The notes beneath the pieces are model-generated. The model saw only the letters and a list, made by a program, of their open reading frames with translations, was not told the origin of the DNA and ran no database searches. The translations under genes were made by a program, and so were the position numbers. A stretch of DNA of 64,000 nucleotides from assembly GCF_003202915.1 (NCBI RefSeq), contig NZ_QGLP01000005.1:474721-538720 (forward strand), in the 5' to 3' direction. This document shows, one piece after another, positions 6,827 to 14,848 of this stretch (its first letter is position 1; each line of letters opens with the position of its first letter). This DNA is from Gilliamella apicola. GTDB taxonomy: Bacteria > Pseudomonadota > Gammaproteobacteria > Enterobacterales > Orbaceae.

Positions 6827-7542
6827 CAGAACATTTCTCCATCAAGGTTGTTTATCCATGACGTATCACTTGAGTTGCTAACAGCAGTGTTATTCTTGAG
6901 AGGAAACAGACCCTGCCAACCATTCATAATCGATTGGTTAATTATCAATTCAGGATTTGCCTGCGCTTCCAGCATTTGAGATTGTTTTACCCACGATTGT
7001 GGTTGCAGTTTTTTACCTAACGAATTTCTGTAATCAATCCAGTTTTTCCAAACGTCAATACTCACGTTTTTTGGTTTAACAGTCATAGGGTCAAAATCAT
7101 TGTCCCCTTTTTTTGTAATATTGTTTTTTATAGTGTCTTTTGTAGAGTGACATTTTTTGTTACTGGTGGCAGGTACATTTTTTGTCTCTGGTTCAATGCA
7201 TTTTTTGTCACTGGTAGCATTTTTTGTACCTACATTTTTTGCTACTGGTTCGGACGGTTCTAAAACCAGTGAATATTCAGTTATTCCACCATTATTTTTA
7301 ATGGCATTAATTAACCCTAAATTAGCTAATTCAGTTAGCGCCGTGTAAATAGTTCGTCTGTCCTTGATTCCTAAATAATCCATAAACTGTGACGCGCTGA
7401 TTTTGTCGCTATTTTTACCCCAGCCAGTAGTTTTACGAGTTATTAGGAGATAACATCGCAATGCATTGGCTGACATTTTCGCCATTAACTCATCAACGAC
7501 AGCATTAGGAACCTGAAAAGAATTAGCTATAAACTGGCTCAT
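6826..7542 (-). CDS. Phage replication protein O (origin binding)
   Basis: The first 105 residues form the winged-helix domain of phage O proteins (MSQFIANSFQVPNAVVDELM, CYLLITRKTTGWGK, ISASQFMDYLGIKDRRTIYTALTELANLGLI). The middle is low-complexity and contains the origin iterons, and the C-terminal part (VWKNWIDYRNSLGKKLQPQSW) should contact P. The gene lies between a small helix-turn-helix gene and P. Confidence 0.92.
   Translation of the reverse strand: MSQFIANSFQVPNAVVDELMAKMSANALRCYLLITRKTTGWGKNSDKISASQFMDYLGIKDRRTIYTALTELANLGLINAIKNNGGITEYSLVLEPSEPVAKNVGTKNATSDKKCIEPETKNVPATSNKKCHSTKDTIKNNITKKGDNDFDPMTVKPKNVSIDVWKNWIDYRNSLGKKLQPQSWVKQSQMLEAQANPELIINQSIMNGWQGLFPLKNNTAVSNSSDTSWINNLDGEMF
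7150..7248. repeat. Origin iterons inside gene O
   Basis: Five direct copies of a motif near ACATTTTTTGTTACTGG start at 7150, 7175, 7198, 7217 and 7232; the fourth is short. An AT-rich run lies beside them at about 7100-7148. In lambda the origin has four iterons inside O plus an AT-rich segment, so this is the probable replication origin. Confidence 0.82.
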
Positions 7543-7775
7543 TACTCACCTCTCATCGAATATTCAGCGTACTGAACACCATTCTCATGGACTAAACGGC
7601 TATCAATATCAAAACCAGCCTGTTTCAGGTCGTAAATACGCGCACCAAATCTAAAACAGCCGTATAATTTCAACGCCTGTAACGGATTAATCGTTTTACC
7701 ACTCTGCAAATGCATTAATATCCTCTCGCATTGACTCAGTGTTTTGTTTGTTTTCATATTCATATTCATTTTCAT
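7542..7775 (-). CDS. Phage helix-turn-helix protein
   Basis: The 77-residue protein reads SQCERILMHLQSGKTINPLQALKLYGCFRFGARIYDLKQAGFDIDSRLV, a winged helix-turn-helix common next to phage replication genes. Its start overlaps the stop of the CII-like gene and its stop overlaps the O start. It may help regulate or load replication; that is inference. Confidence 0.8.
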   Translation of the reverse strand: MKMNMNMKTNKTLSQCERILMHLQSGKTINPLQALKLYGCFRFGARIYDLKQAGFDIDSRLVHENGVQYAEYSMRGE

Positions 7776-8224
7776 TGCTTCTTATGCAAATTAATTGTGT
7801 TTTCGGTGAGCGTTCTATTAATCTTGTTGGCAATATCTGTTTTATGCCTAATATCCTCAGCCTCTTTTTCATCGATAACGCCATCGTTTGCTATAGCCTC
7901 ATGAATTGCTGTTGCTACAGCACCATTTGCTTTGGCAGCCTCCAGACTCATCATGTATAGGTCGAAATTTTCGAGCTGCTCCGCTTTCATTTTGGTTACA
8001 ACTAGACAACCAGCCTGTTCGGCATAAAACTCAGCAACTAGCGCGGTTTTACTTAAATTTTGCAAAGCCAGCAGTTCATCACCGCTGAAAAATCTAGTAC
8101 CTTTGTTTTCGTAACGTCGATCATTAAATGCTGATATTGATAAACCTAGATAGCTAGCGGCTACCTCGACGCCTCCGTCTATGCTATTCAATAGGTCATT
8201 TATTAGTTTTTTCTTGTTACCCAT
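7772..8224 (-). CDS. CII-like regulator (YmfL/CP76 type)
   Basis: This 150-residue protein has an N-terminal region DGGVEVAASYLGLSISAFNDRRYENKGTRFFSGDELLALQ, typical of phage regulators of the YmfL/CP76 group, which stand in the cII position. It lies second in the leftward early operon behind cro. Control of the lysis-lysogeny decision is the expected role from position and family. Confidence 0.78.
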   Translation of the reverse strand: MGNKKKLINDLLNSIDGGVEVAASYLGLSISAFNDRRYENKGTRFFSGDELLALQNLSKTALVAEFYAEQAGCLVVTKMKAEQLENFDLYMMSLEAAKANGAVATAIHEAIANDGVIDEKEAEDIRHKTDIANKINRTLTENTINLHKKQ

Positions 8225-8288
8225 ATTTCATACCCTCTGGTTTGGGTTACTTTTAAAAAAGTTGTTATGTATAGTTAAGACCTAATAA

Positions 8289-8507
8289 TTACTCGTGAGG
8301 GAAAAGTAATGGTAAATCAGGTCTAATTTCATAAGCTTTAACAACACCATTTGTTGCTTCTACAATTAGCGGGACAATCTCAGGGCTAACATCTGATTTG
8401 TTATTAGCCCATTTCCAGACGCTTGTTTGTGTTTTTCCGCACGCTTTCGCTAATTTGGCTTGGCTTCCAACAATTGAAATGGCTTTTTTTATTGCTGTGT
8501 TTTCCAA
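8289..8507 (-). CDS. Cro-type repressor (YdaS-like)
   Basis: The 72-residue protein has a helix-turn-helix (AISIVGSQAKLAKACGKTQTSVWKWANNKSDVSPEIVPLI) of the Cro/YdaS type. It is the first gene from pR, divergent from cI across the operator cluster. It should bind the same 16-bp sites and favour lytic growth. Confidence 0.88.
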   Translation of the reverse strand: MENTAIKKAISIVGSQAKLAKACGKTQTSVWKWANNKSDVSPEIVPLIVEATNGVVKAYEIRPDLPLLFPHE

Positions 8508-8522
8508 TTGAAACCTCTCTTT

Positions 8523-8611
8523 AACACCATAAGTTGTTAAACTTTAACATTTGGCAAAACACCAGTCAACAACTTATGGTGTTTTACTTTTAAAAACTTA
8601 GGTTGTATTTT
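8523..8611. promoter_or_regulatory. oR operator cluster with pR and pRM
   Basis: Three operator-like sites are visible. AACACCATAAGTTGTT (8523-8538) and its exact reverse complement (8568-8583) are joined by a weaker copy at 8592-8607. On the minus strand pR has TTGACT (8564-8569) and TAAAGT (8541-8546), spaced by 17 bp; the second site overlaps its -35. On the plus strand pRM may use TTTACT (8583-8588) and TATTTT (8606-8611), also 17 bp apart; the third site covers its -10. The cI ribosome binding site GGAG follows. Confidence 0.85.
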
Positions 8612-8640
8612 GTTTTAATCAACAATGGCGGAGATTTATT

Positions 8641-9291
8641 ATGAGCCTTGCAGACAGATTAACTTTAGCTATGAGAATAAAAGGTATTTCTCAAGCTGCT
8701 TTAGGTGAGGGCGTTGGAGTTTCTCAGACAACAATTTGGAAATTAATGAACGGAAAAACCTCAAGCAATAGAAAACTATATGAAATTGCTGATTATTTGA
8801 AAATCAATCTGAACTGGTTGGTCAGTGGAGATGGTGAAATGGAAAATAATCAGCCCAAAAATGAAATTGAGTATATAGGGAACATAAAAGAAGGAACAAT
8901 AATAGTAAAAGGAGAAGCTATAATGGGTACAGATGGAGCCTTTCAGATGGATGAGGACTTCAATGGACGCTTAAAATTTCATAGTGATGACCCTCATGCT
9001 TTCGCATTAAAAGTAAAAGGTGATTCAATGTTCCCTCGTATTAATTCTGGTGAATTTGTTGTTATTGAACCGAATATAGTTCCTTGTTCGGGGGATGAAG
9101 TTTTAGTACGTACTAAAGATGGGCGTAATATGATAAAAAAATTAGAATTTCATAGAGATTGTGTATATAGGTTTACCAGTATAAATCAAGATCATCCACC
9201 GATTACTCTTGATGAAAACCAAGTTGACAAAATAATGTTTGTTTCGGCTATTGTTAAATCAGCTAGGTATTTGGATGTACACGAAATTTAA
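8641..9291 (+). CDS. CI-type repressor with LexA-like peptidase domain
   Basis: Residues 5-62 are a helix-turn-helix (RLTLAMRIKGISQAALGEGV...GVSQTTIWKLMNGKTSS). The C-terminal S24/LexA domain has the serine in GDSMFPRI and the lysine in the VRTKDGRNMIKKLEF strand. The usual Ala-Gly cleavage pair is not obvious: the corresponding hinge reads GEAIMGTDGAFQ, so cleavage may occur at Met-Gly or Asp-Gly. RecA-stimulated self-cleavage and prophage induction are expected for the family. It is followed by the AIPR gene on the same strand. Confidence 0.93.
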   Translation: MSLADRLTLAMRIKGISQAALGEGVGVSQTTIWKLMNGKTSSNRKLYEIADYLKINLNWLVSGDGEMENNQPKNEIEYIGNIKEGTIIVKGEAIMGTDGAFQMDEDFNGRLKFHSDDPHAFALKVKGDSMFPRINSGEFVVIEPNIVPCSGDEVLVRTKDGRNMIKKLEFHRDCVYRFTSINQDHPPITLDENQVDKIMFVSAIVKSARYLDVHEI

Positions 9292-9343
9292 GGTTTATTT
9301 TAGTTAACATATTGGATATTAATCAAATAATAGGATTGAAGAA

Positions 9344-11032
9344 ATGAGTATCATTCATGTAAATCAAATCGCAACGAAAGTTAAAGAGCTTTTTGGGGAT
9401 TTAATCGATACATCAGACCTAAATAAAACCGATTCTCAGTATGAATTAAAAAAACTTTCAAGATGCTTAGCAGCATATGCAGTTTTTTGTATAGGAGGAT
9501 CTTCTGAAATCGAAGCAGCCAGTTCAGTAATAGATGGAGCAAATGATAATGGTATTGATGCAATTTATTACTCCCCTGCGACAAAAAGAATGATTTTAGT
9601 TCAATCTAAATGGTCGATAAGAGGAACTGGAGAACCAGATAATGGAGATATCCGAAAATTTAAAGATGGTGTAAGTGATTTAGTAAGTTTAAGCTTTGAT
9701 AGATTTAATTCCAAAGTTGAAAAAATGCGTAATATGGTTGAAGCAGCATTAACTGCCTTTGATACAAAATTTGATATAGTTCTAGTACATACAGGTAACA
9801 AACTTCTTAGTGAACATAATCAAAGAATAATGGATGATTTAGTATTGGAGCTAAATGACGCTGGAGATGGTTCAAGTGATGATATTGTAATTTTTCATCA
9901 ATTAAACCAGGCACGAATTCATACTAGCTTAGCTAAAGGCGTCGAAGGTGAACCAATAAAATTAGAAGTTGGGTTATCCCAATGGGGAAAAATAGAGGAT
10001 CCTTATTTGGCTTTTTTTGGAATTGTATCTGGGGATGAAGTATATGAATGGTATAAATTACACGGGAATAAACTTTTTTCTAAAAATATAAGACAAATGT
10101 TAGGCTCAACTGATGTTAACGATGAAATCAAAAATACTATTGAGAATCATCCAGATAAATTTTGGTATTACAACAATGGTATAACATTAATTGCTGATAA
10201 AGTAAAAAAATCTATGGCGGGCGGTAACGCTAAAGATATTGGTTCTTTTCAATTAAGTAATGTAAGCGTTGTTAATGGCGCTCAAACAGTAAGTTCAATT
10301 GGTGGTACTAGTGAATCCAAAAAAGAAAAATTGATAAAAGTAAGAGTTCCAATAAAAATTATCTCGCTTGAAAATACCGAACCAAATTTTGGATCCTATG
10401 TCACCAAAAATAATAATAGACAAAATAGAATTGAAAATAGAGATTTCGTTTCGTTAGATGATCAACAAATACGATTAAGAACCGAACTTGCTATTGATGG
10501 TATCGAATATTGCATTGTGCGTTCAGAATTATTTAAACCCACTGAATCATCTTTTGATTTAATAGAAGCAACTACAGCACTGGCATGTGTTTCAAAACAA
10601 TCATCATTAGCGGTTCAAGCAAAAAGAGAAATTGGTAAATTTTACGAAAACTTGAACAAACCAATTTATAAATCAATATTTAATCAAGAAACTACTGGTA
10701 AGTTTATATTCAACTCAGTTATGTGCCTAAGAGCTGTGGAAAAACTAATCAAGAAAAATATTAAGTTATTAGAGTCTAAAAGTGGAAGAAATTATGGCAT
10801 TCTTGTGCATGGTAACAGAATGTTAGCTTTATTAACTTTTAGTAAATTGAATATTAACGAATTAGCTAAATCCAGTAACTTTATGATAGATGAAAATAAA
10901 ATCGAAAACGCTTTTAATGATAGTTTAAATGAATTAGATGAACAAATAGAGACTTATTATCAAGGTAAAATCCTAAGTTCATTATTTAAAAATTTTTCTA
11001 TATGCAAGAATATTTATCAAAATATAATCTAA
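9344..11032 (+). CDS. AIPR-family abortive infection protein
   Basis: The 562-residue protein matches the AIPR (abortive infection phage resistance) family in the middle part: LFSKNIRQMLG, HPDKFWYYNNGITLIAD and SNVSVVNGAQTVSSI. The N-terminal part has a likely restriction-endonuclease-fold motif (GIDAIYY...MILVQSKW; D72, Q87, K89). It lies 52 bp behind cI on the same strand, and a strong terminator follows, so pRM probably drives it in the lysogen. Members have been linked to phage resistance; degradation of nucleic acid is inferred from the motif. A role in protecting the lysogen is inference. Confidence 0.85.
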   Translation: MSIIHVNQIATKVKELFGDLIDTSDLNKTDSQYELKKLSRCLAAYAVFCIGGSSEIEAASSVIDGANDNGIDAIYYSPATKRMILVQSKWSIRGTGEPDNGDIRKFKDGVSDLVSLSFDRFNSKVEKMRNMVEAALTAFDTKFDIVLVHTGNKLLSEHNQRIMDDLVLELNDAGDGSSDDIVIFHQLNQARIHTSLAKGVEGEPIKLEVGLSQWGKIEDPYLAFFGIVSGDEVYEWYKLHGNKLFSKNIRQMLGSTDVNDEIKNTIENHPDKFWYYNNGITLIADKVKKSMAGGNAKDIGSFQLSNVSVVNGAQTVSSIGGTSESKKEKLIKVRVPIKIISLENTEPNFGSYVTKNNNRQNRIENRDFVSLDDQQIRLRTELAIDGIEYCIVRSELFKPTESSFDLIEATTALACVSKQSSLAVQAKREIGKFYENLNKPIYKSIFNQETTGKFIFNSVMCLRAVEKLIKKNIKLLESKSGRNYGILVHGNRMLALLTFSKLNINELAKSSNFMIDENKIENAFNDSLNELDEQIETYYQGKILSSLFKNFSICKNIYQNII

Positions 11033-11062
11033 ATTCAATCCTATTTGATCCTATTTGATCCT

Positions 11063-11088
11063 AGCTGCTATTAAAAGCAGCTTTTTTA
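11063..11088 (+). terminator. Terminator of the cI-AIPR transcript
   Basis: The perfect stem AGCTGCT / AGCAGCT with loop ATTAAA is followed by a run of six T. A direct repeat of CCTATTTGAT (11040-11059) lies just before it. Confidence 0.88.
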
Positions 11089-11165
11089 TCCCATAATCAA
11101 CCTCCTCTTTTTGAACAATAAATAATCAATCAAATAATTATAAAATCTAATTATATCAAACAAAT

Positions 11166-11250
11166 AAAAACTTTAGTTGTAACTATCAACAACTTTTATG
11201 TCATTTTAACAACTTTAGGTGTTGCCATTAATAACAACTTATGTTGTAAT
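11166..11250 (+). promoter_or_regulatory. oL operator cluster with pL
   Basis: Four operator-like sites start at 11166, 11188, 11208 and 11233. The best are AACAACTTTAGGTGTT (11208-11223) and AACAACTTATGTTGTA (11233-11248), which share the motif found upstream of cI. The promoter has TTGCCA (11222-11227) and TGTAAT (11245-11250), spaced by 17 bp; the third site touches its -35 and the fourth its -10, so repressor binding should block it. It drives the rightward early genes. Confidence 0.82.
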
Positions 11251-11483
11251 AATCACATCAAAACAAATCAACCTTTAAAAATTAAATTTGTTTGATAGCA
11301 ATCACAGCTGTACGCATCGGGTGAGCGACTTAATCACTCCTAGCCTCGAGAGAGACCGACTAGCCATCAAGTTCTTTAGTAAATAGATTGCTAATTAGTA
11401 TTCAAATCAAAGCCCATTTGAATAGTGGGCTTGAGTTTGAAATTACTGACAGCTGGAAAGACAGCAACTACTACATCCGCTTT
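11251..11483 (+). other. Leader of the rightward early operon, no gene seen
   Basis: This is the untranslated leader after pL. It contains GC-rich structured sequence at about 11305-11375 (including CTAGCC...GACTAG) unlike its AT-rich surroundings. No ORF with a convincing start is visible. By analogy with lambda it could hold an antitermination site, but I cannot identify a boxA/boxB pair with certainty. Confidence 0.5.
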
Positions 11484-11506
11484 GCCCTCTTTATGAGGGC
11501 TTTTTT
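11484..11506 (+). terminator. Hairpin terminator in leader
   Basis: GCCCTC-TTTAT-GAGGGC is followed by six T. A near-identical unit recurs at 11844-11866, each just upstream of a gene start. Confidence 0.8.
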
Positions 11507-11520
11507 GAGGAATTATTCAA

Positions 11521-11835
11521 ATGGATAAAAAAATTAAAGAAGCTAATGATTTAACTAACAAATTAATCTCTGATGCTGTTAAAAATATTCAATCAAATGA
11601 TGACGATTACATCATAGATTATTTTTCTGAATTAATATCATCAATCAAAATTAAACTGGGTGCTACACAATTCAAGGATTTAAAAAACTCATTAAAGGCA
11701 GAAATTAGTATTCGACCAGATTTCATGAGCGTTCTAGATAGCGCAATAGTTTTTGCTAAAAGAATAATATATCTAAATTTAATTCTAAATCAATCACGGC
11801 TTGGCGCGTGCCGTAAAAGCGCTATTTATTTCTAA
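11521..11835 (+). CDS. Hypothetical phage early protein
   Basis: The 104-residue protein starts MDKKIKEANDLTNKLISDAV with a GAGGAA ribosome binding site. The first 85 residues are helical and charged; the tail (NQSRLGACRKSAIYF) reads through GC-rich sequence and looks less natural, so the 3' end may be altered. As the first gene behind pL it occupies the position of lambda N, but I see no arginine-rich N-type motif at its start. Function unknown. Confidence 0.55.
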   Translation: MDKKIKEANDLTNKLISDAVKNIQSNDDDYIIDYFSELISSIKIKLGATQFKDLKNSLKAEISIRPDFMSVLDSAIVFAKRIIYLNLILNQSRLGACRKSAIYF

Positions 11836-11843
11836 CATCCTTT

Positions 11844-11866
11844 GCCCTCTTTGTGAGGGCTTTTTT
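11844..11866 (+). terminator. Hairpin terminator between early genes
   Basis: GCCCTC-TTTGT-GAGGGC plus six T. Together with 11484-11506 and 12319-12344 it shows that early genes are separated by terminators, which implies an antitermination system. Confidence 0.8.
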
Positions 11867-11880
11867 ACAGGACTAAAACA

Positions 11881-11973
11881 ATGAATTACACAGAATGGAA
11901 ACAAGAATATTTATAACTTTTAATTTGGCTGATAAAACAGCATGAATATTCAAAAAATCACACCCAGGATTGA
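11881..11973 (+). pseudogene. Tiny ORF interrupted by an in-frame stop
   Basis: The frame reads MNYTEWKQEYL, then TAA (11914-11916), then LLIWLIKQHEYSKNHTQD in the same frame to TGA. One base change would restore a 30-residue peptide with a good upstream AGGA site. It may be a decayed small gene or a short leader peptide. Confidence 0.4.
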
Positions 11974-11983
11974 GGAATAAATT

Positions 11984-12334
11984 ATGAACAGATTAGAAAT
12001 AACAAAGTGTAACGAAGAAAAGATATTGAACTCATTTTATTGCGAATTAAAAGAGCAAGGTTTTTCATTCAAAATTTACGACGGTGAGCTATTTAATTCT
12101 GTGAGTTCATTAAACGATATATTAGATTTATATCATGACCTCGACGTAATGCACATCCATGTTCAGAAAGGTGACTATAACGCTAGTGCGTCATTTATTT
12201 TCGGAAATGGAGAGGATGGGATTTATTGTATGTATGATTATTCGTTTTCATTACAAGAAAAAAAATTACTTACTAAAACATTTGAACTGATTGAAGAATT
12301 AGCAGATGAAAGATGTAAAAAAGCCCTTAGTTAA
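11984..12334 (+). CDS. Hypothetical phage protein
   Basis: The 116-residue acidic protein starts MNRLEITKCNEEKILNSFYC, with a TGAGGAATAA ribosome binding region. It contains a strand-rich middle part (YHDLDVMHIHVQKGDYNASASFIFGNGEDG). No family recognised. Its C-terminal codons form the left arm of a terminator. Confidence 0.65.
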   Translation: MNRLEITKCNEEKILNSFYCELKEQGFSFKIYDGELFNSVSSLNDILDLYHDLDVMHIHVQKGDYNASASFIFGNGEDGIYCMYDYSFSLQEKKLLTKTFELIEELADERCKKALS

Positions 12335-12344
12335 GAGCTTTTTT
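12319..12344 (+). terminator. Hairpin terminator overlapping a gene end
   Basis: The stem AAGC-CTTA / TAAG-GCTT with one mismatch is followed by a T run. It covers the stop codon of the preceding gene. Confidence 0.6.
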
Positions 12345-12365
12345 ACAGAATATGAGGAATAGACA

Positions 12366-12812
12366 ATGGATAAAATATTGGAACAGCATAAAATTTGGCT
12401 ATCGTCTGGCGGTGAGGAAGGAAATCAGGCATACCTGAGAAATGCAAACCTGAGTAGTGCAGACCTGAGGGATGCATACCTGATAGCTACAGACCTAAGC
12501 GGTGCATACCTGAGAAATGCAGACCTGAGTGGTGCTAATCTGAGAGGTGCAAACCTTGCTCGGACTATCCTACCTAACTCAACATTCATAATATTCGGTG
12601 AAAAATATTTTATTTCAATATGTGGTTATTGTGTCAGAGCGGGTTGTCAGTGTCATTCAGTTAATGAATGGCGTCAATTTAGCAAACGCGACATTTTCGA
12701 TATGGACGGTAAAAATTCTCTTAAATTTTACCCTCGCCTACTAGATATTATTGATTTTTATTGTGGTAAAGGTGAGCGACCTGAATGGTTAAAGGAGCAA
12801 AACAATGACTAA
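12366..12812 (+). CDS. Pentapeptide-repeat protein
   Basis: Residues 20-68 are pentapeptide repeats of the A(N/D)LxX type ([20 protein letters not shown], continuing to [11 protein letters not shown]), which fold into a right-handed beta helix. The rest (residues 75-148) is non-repetitive and contains four cysteines around [12 protein letters not shown], a possible metal site. The DNA of the repeat block is visibly repetitive (GATGCA/ACCTGAG units). Some members mimic DNA or protect gyrase; no such role can be claimed here. Confidence 0.85.
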   Translation: MDKILEQHKIWLSSGGEEGNQAYLRNANLSSADLRDAYLIATDLSGAYLRNADLSGANLRGANLARTILPNSTFIIFGEKYFISICGYCVRAGCQCHSVNEWRQFSKRDIFDMDGKNSLKFYPRLLDIIDFYCGKGERPEWLKEQNND

Positions 12813-13077
12813 TGAACAAGTTATAGAGCGATTAAAGCAAGGCAATTGGTATGTTGAATGTTATGCATATTCAGAAACTTATACACTATTGTGCGCATGT
12901 GACGATGCAGGGATAAAATGGCGTACGAGCGTTAAAGCAACTGATTTCATACCTAAAGCATTAGATTTATTAGAAATTGGCTGTAGAACAGCAGGTAGGG
13001 TATTTCATGCTCCTTACAACCATATTGTGGAAAAAATGGATATGAAAACATCACCAACTGGTTCTTTGATGCAATAA
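12805..13077 (+). CDS. Hypothetical phage protein
   Basis: The 90-residue protein starts [20 protein letters not shown] and overlaps the pentapeptide gene by eight bases, so it is probably co-translated. No family recognised. Confidence 0.65.
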   Translation: MTNEQVIERLKQGNWYVECYAYSETYTLLCACDDAGIKWRTSVKATDFIPKALDLLEIGCRTAGRVFHAPYNHIVEKMDMKTSPTGSLMQ

Positions 13078-13096
13078 AAAGGAATGAGGTGCATGC

Positions 13097-13261
13097 ATGA
13101 AAACATTACCGACTGATTATGTCGGTTGTACAAACGTTACAAACCGACACAAGAAATTAACTAAGGGCGACAAGGCGTACGCCCTTTTTTCTGCCCTAAT
13201 TTTATTGTTTGGTAGTTTATTTATATTGTTTAGCTGGATGTTAGATGTGGCGTCTAGTTAA
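13097..13261 (+). CDS. Small single-helix membrane protein, 54 residues
   Basis: The protein starts MKTLPTDYVGCTNVTNRHKK and has one membrane helix (ALFSALILLFGSLFILFSWM) near the C-terminus, so the basic N-terminal part should face the cytoplasm. GAGGT lies 6-8 bp before the ATG. Function unknown. Confidence 0.6.
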   Translation: MKTLPTDYVGCTNVTNRHKKLTKGDKAYALFSALILLFGSLFILFSWMLDVASS

Positions 13262-13317
13262 TAACGATTTTTTGTGAAATAGACTGATATATATTGAGAA
13301 ATATAGGATTTATGGAA

Positions 13318-14091
13318 ATGACTACAAATATTATCGAAATAAAAAGCATGATTCCAGTAGGTTATGCTGACCGTGAAGCATTTTTTTTAAACGAAAATAA
13401 CGAGGCGCAAGCACTGATTGACGAAGTAGCAAAATACTATTCCTCACTGACATTCGAGGGAGCAGATGGCAAAACACCTGCTGGGCGAAAAGCTATTAAG
13501 GATTTAGCCGCGGAATTGAATAAAAACATTAAGGAGATAGATAACGCTGGCAAAGATATCGTCTCTATATTAAAAGCCAAGCCGAGCAAAATTGACGCTA
13601 CACGAAAAAAAATCAGGGATTCACTGGGTGAATTGTATGACGAAATAAGACGACCAGTAGTCGAGTATGAAGCCGAACAGGCTCGAATTAAAGCGGAGGA
13701 GGAGGCGAAAATTGAGGCTCAACGCAGAGCCGAACAAGAAGAACTGTCGCGACTAAGAGCAGAAAAAGAACAGCGAGATAGAGAGGCGCGGATTGCTGAG
13801 GAAGCCGCTGAAAAAGCTCGACTCGATGCGGACAACCGCGCCCGCGAGGCTGAACTCGCTCTACAGCGTGAACGCGAAGAAACCGCGCGGAAAGAACGTG
13901 AAAGACTGGCTGAAATTCAACGAGCACAGGAAGAAGAAGCTAGACGGATTGCGGATGTGGAACATAAAAGGCAAGTTAAATATTCAGCATTCAAATGTTT
14001 ACTTGAAAATAGCATTGATAAAGATACCGCAATAAAAATCGTAAATATGATAGATGACGGTAAGGTCAAAAACGTTTTTATTAAATATTAG
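13318..14091 (+). CDS. Coiled-coil phage protein upstream of bet
   Basis: The protein starts MTTNIIEIKSMIPVGYADRE and has a long charged coiled coil in the middle (about residues 105-220, rich in E, R and A). The ATG at 13318 has AGGA about 9 bp upstream; the ATG at 13312 is an alternative. It precedes the recombination genes, a common position for such proteins in phages, where they may interact with host proteins. The coiled-coil codons have higher GC than their neighbours. Function unknown. Confidence 0.75.
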   Translation: MTTNIIEIKSMIPVGYADREAFFLNENNEAQALIDEVAKYYSSLTFEGADGKTPAGRKAIKDLAAELNKNIKEIDNAGKDIVSILKAKPSKIDATRKKIRDSLGELYDEIRRPVVEYEAEQARIKAEEEAKIEAQRRAEQEELSRLRAEKEQRDREARIAEEAAEKARLDADNRAREAELALQREREETARKERERLAEIQRAQEEEARRIADVEHKRQVKYSAFKCLLENSIDKDTAIKIVNMIDDGKVKNVFIKY

Positions 14092-14101
14092 GAATATAGA
14101 A

Positions 14102-14848
14102 ATGAGTGGAAATAAATTAAGTGAATTAACTCTCACATTATCAAAAAAATTAGAGTTAGGAAGTCCTGAAGGGCTTCTTGATGTACTAAAGAACACGGCA
14201 TTTAAAAGTAATGCTAACGATGATCAATTAACTGCACTTTTAATTGTTGCTAACCAATATTCATTAAATCCATGGACAAAAGAAATCTATGCATTTCCTG
14301 ATTCACGGAATGGAATTGTACCAATTGTTGGTGTTGATGGCTGGGCACGAATAATTAATCAGAATCCACAATTTGACGGAATGGAGTTCGATCAAGATGA
14401 TGAAAAATGCACATGTAAAATCTATCGAAAAGATAGAAAACACCCTATTTCAGTAACTGAGTGGATGTCCGAATGCAAAAGAGATAGTGCTCAGCCATGG
14501 AAAACTCACCCTAAAAGGATGTTGCGCCATAAAACAATGATTCAGTGTGCAAGGTTAGCGTTTGGTTTTGCTGGTATTTATGATCAAGATGAAGCCGAAA
14601 GAATCATTGAGGGTTCAGCAACAGAGGTTAATACAGGCAAACAATCAGATGACAGAAGACCTAAATTGATAAAACAGTGTGAAGAAGCCGCACAGAAAGG
14701 GCTTGAGGTTTTCGGTGAATTTTGGATGTCACTCAATCAACACGACAGAAAAATCATTGGTAACGATGAAAAAGAAAGAATTAAAAGCTTATGTCCAGTC
14801 GATGCAGAATTTAAAGAGGTAAAACAGGATGACAACAACCCATTCTAA
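14102..14848 (+). CDS. bet: Phage recombination protein Bet (single-strand annealing)
   Basis: The protein contains NQYSLNPWTKEIYAFPD, GIVPIVGVDGWARIIN and the HPKRMLRHKTMIQCARLAFGFAGIYDQDEAERI signature of the lambda Bet/RecT group. It anneals complementary DNA strands in phage recombination with the exonuclease encoded directly downstream. I chose the ATG at 14102 (AGGA-type site, MSGNKLSELT) over an upstream start inside the preceding gene. Bet and Exo overlap by 20 bp. Confidence 0.95.
   Translation: MSGNKLSELTLTLSKKLELGSPEGLLDVLKNTAFKSNANDDQLTALLIVANQYSLNPWTKEIYAFPDSRNGIVPIVGVDGWARIINQNPQFDGMEFDQDDEKCTCKIYRKDRKHPISVTEWMSECKRDSAQPWKTHPKRMLRHKTMIQCARLAFGFAGIYDQDEAERIIEGSATEVNTGKQSDDRRPKLIKQCEEAAQKGLEVFGEFWMSLNQHDRKIIGNDEKERIKSLCPVDAEFKEVKQDDNNPF

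Noticed and set aside
7696-7884. A 62-codon minus-strand frame between the CII-like and helix-turn-helix genes
   Set aside because: It overlaps both genes in another frame and has no ribosome binding site of its own.
12430-12560. Repeated GATGCA/ACCTGAG units considered as a CRISPR or satellite repeat
   Set aside because: The repeats are in frame with the pentapeptide-repeat protein and are explained by it; no spacer pattern is present.
13688-13927. Minus-strand and alternate-frame ORFs within the coiled-coil gene
   Set aside because: They arise from the repetitive, GC-richer codons of the coiled coil and have no ribosome binding sites.
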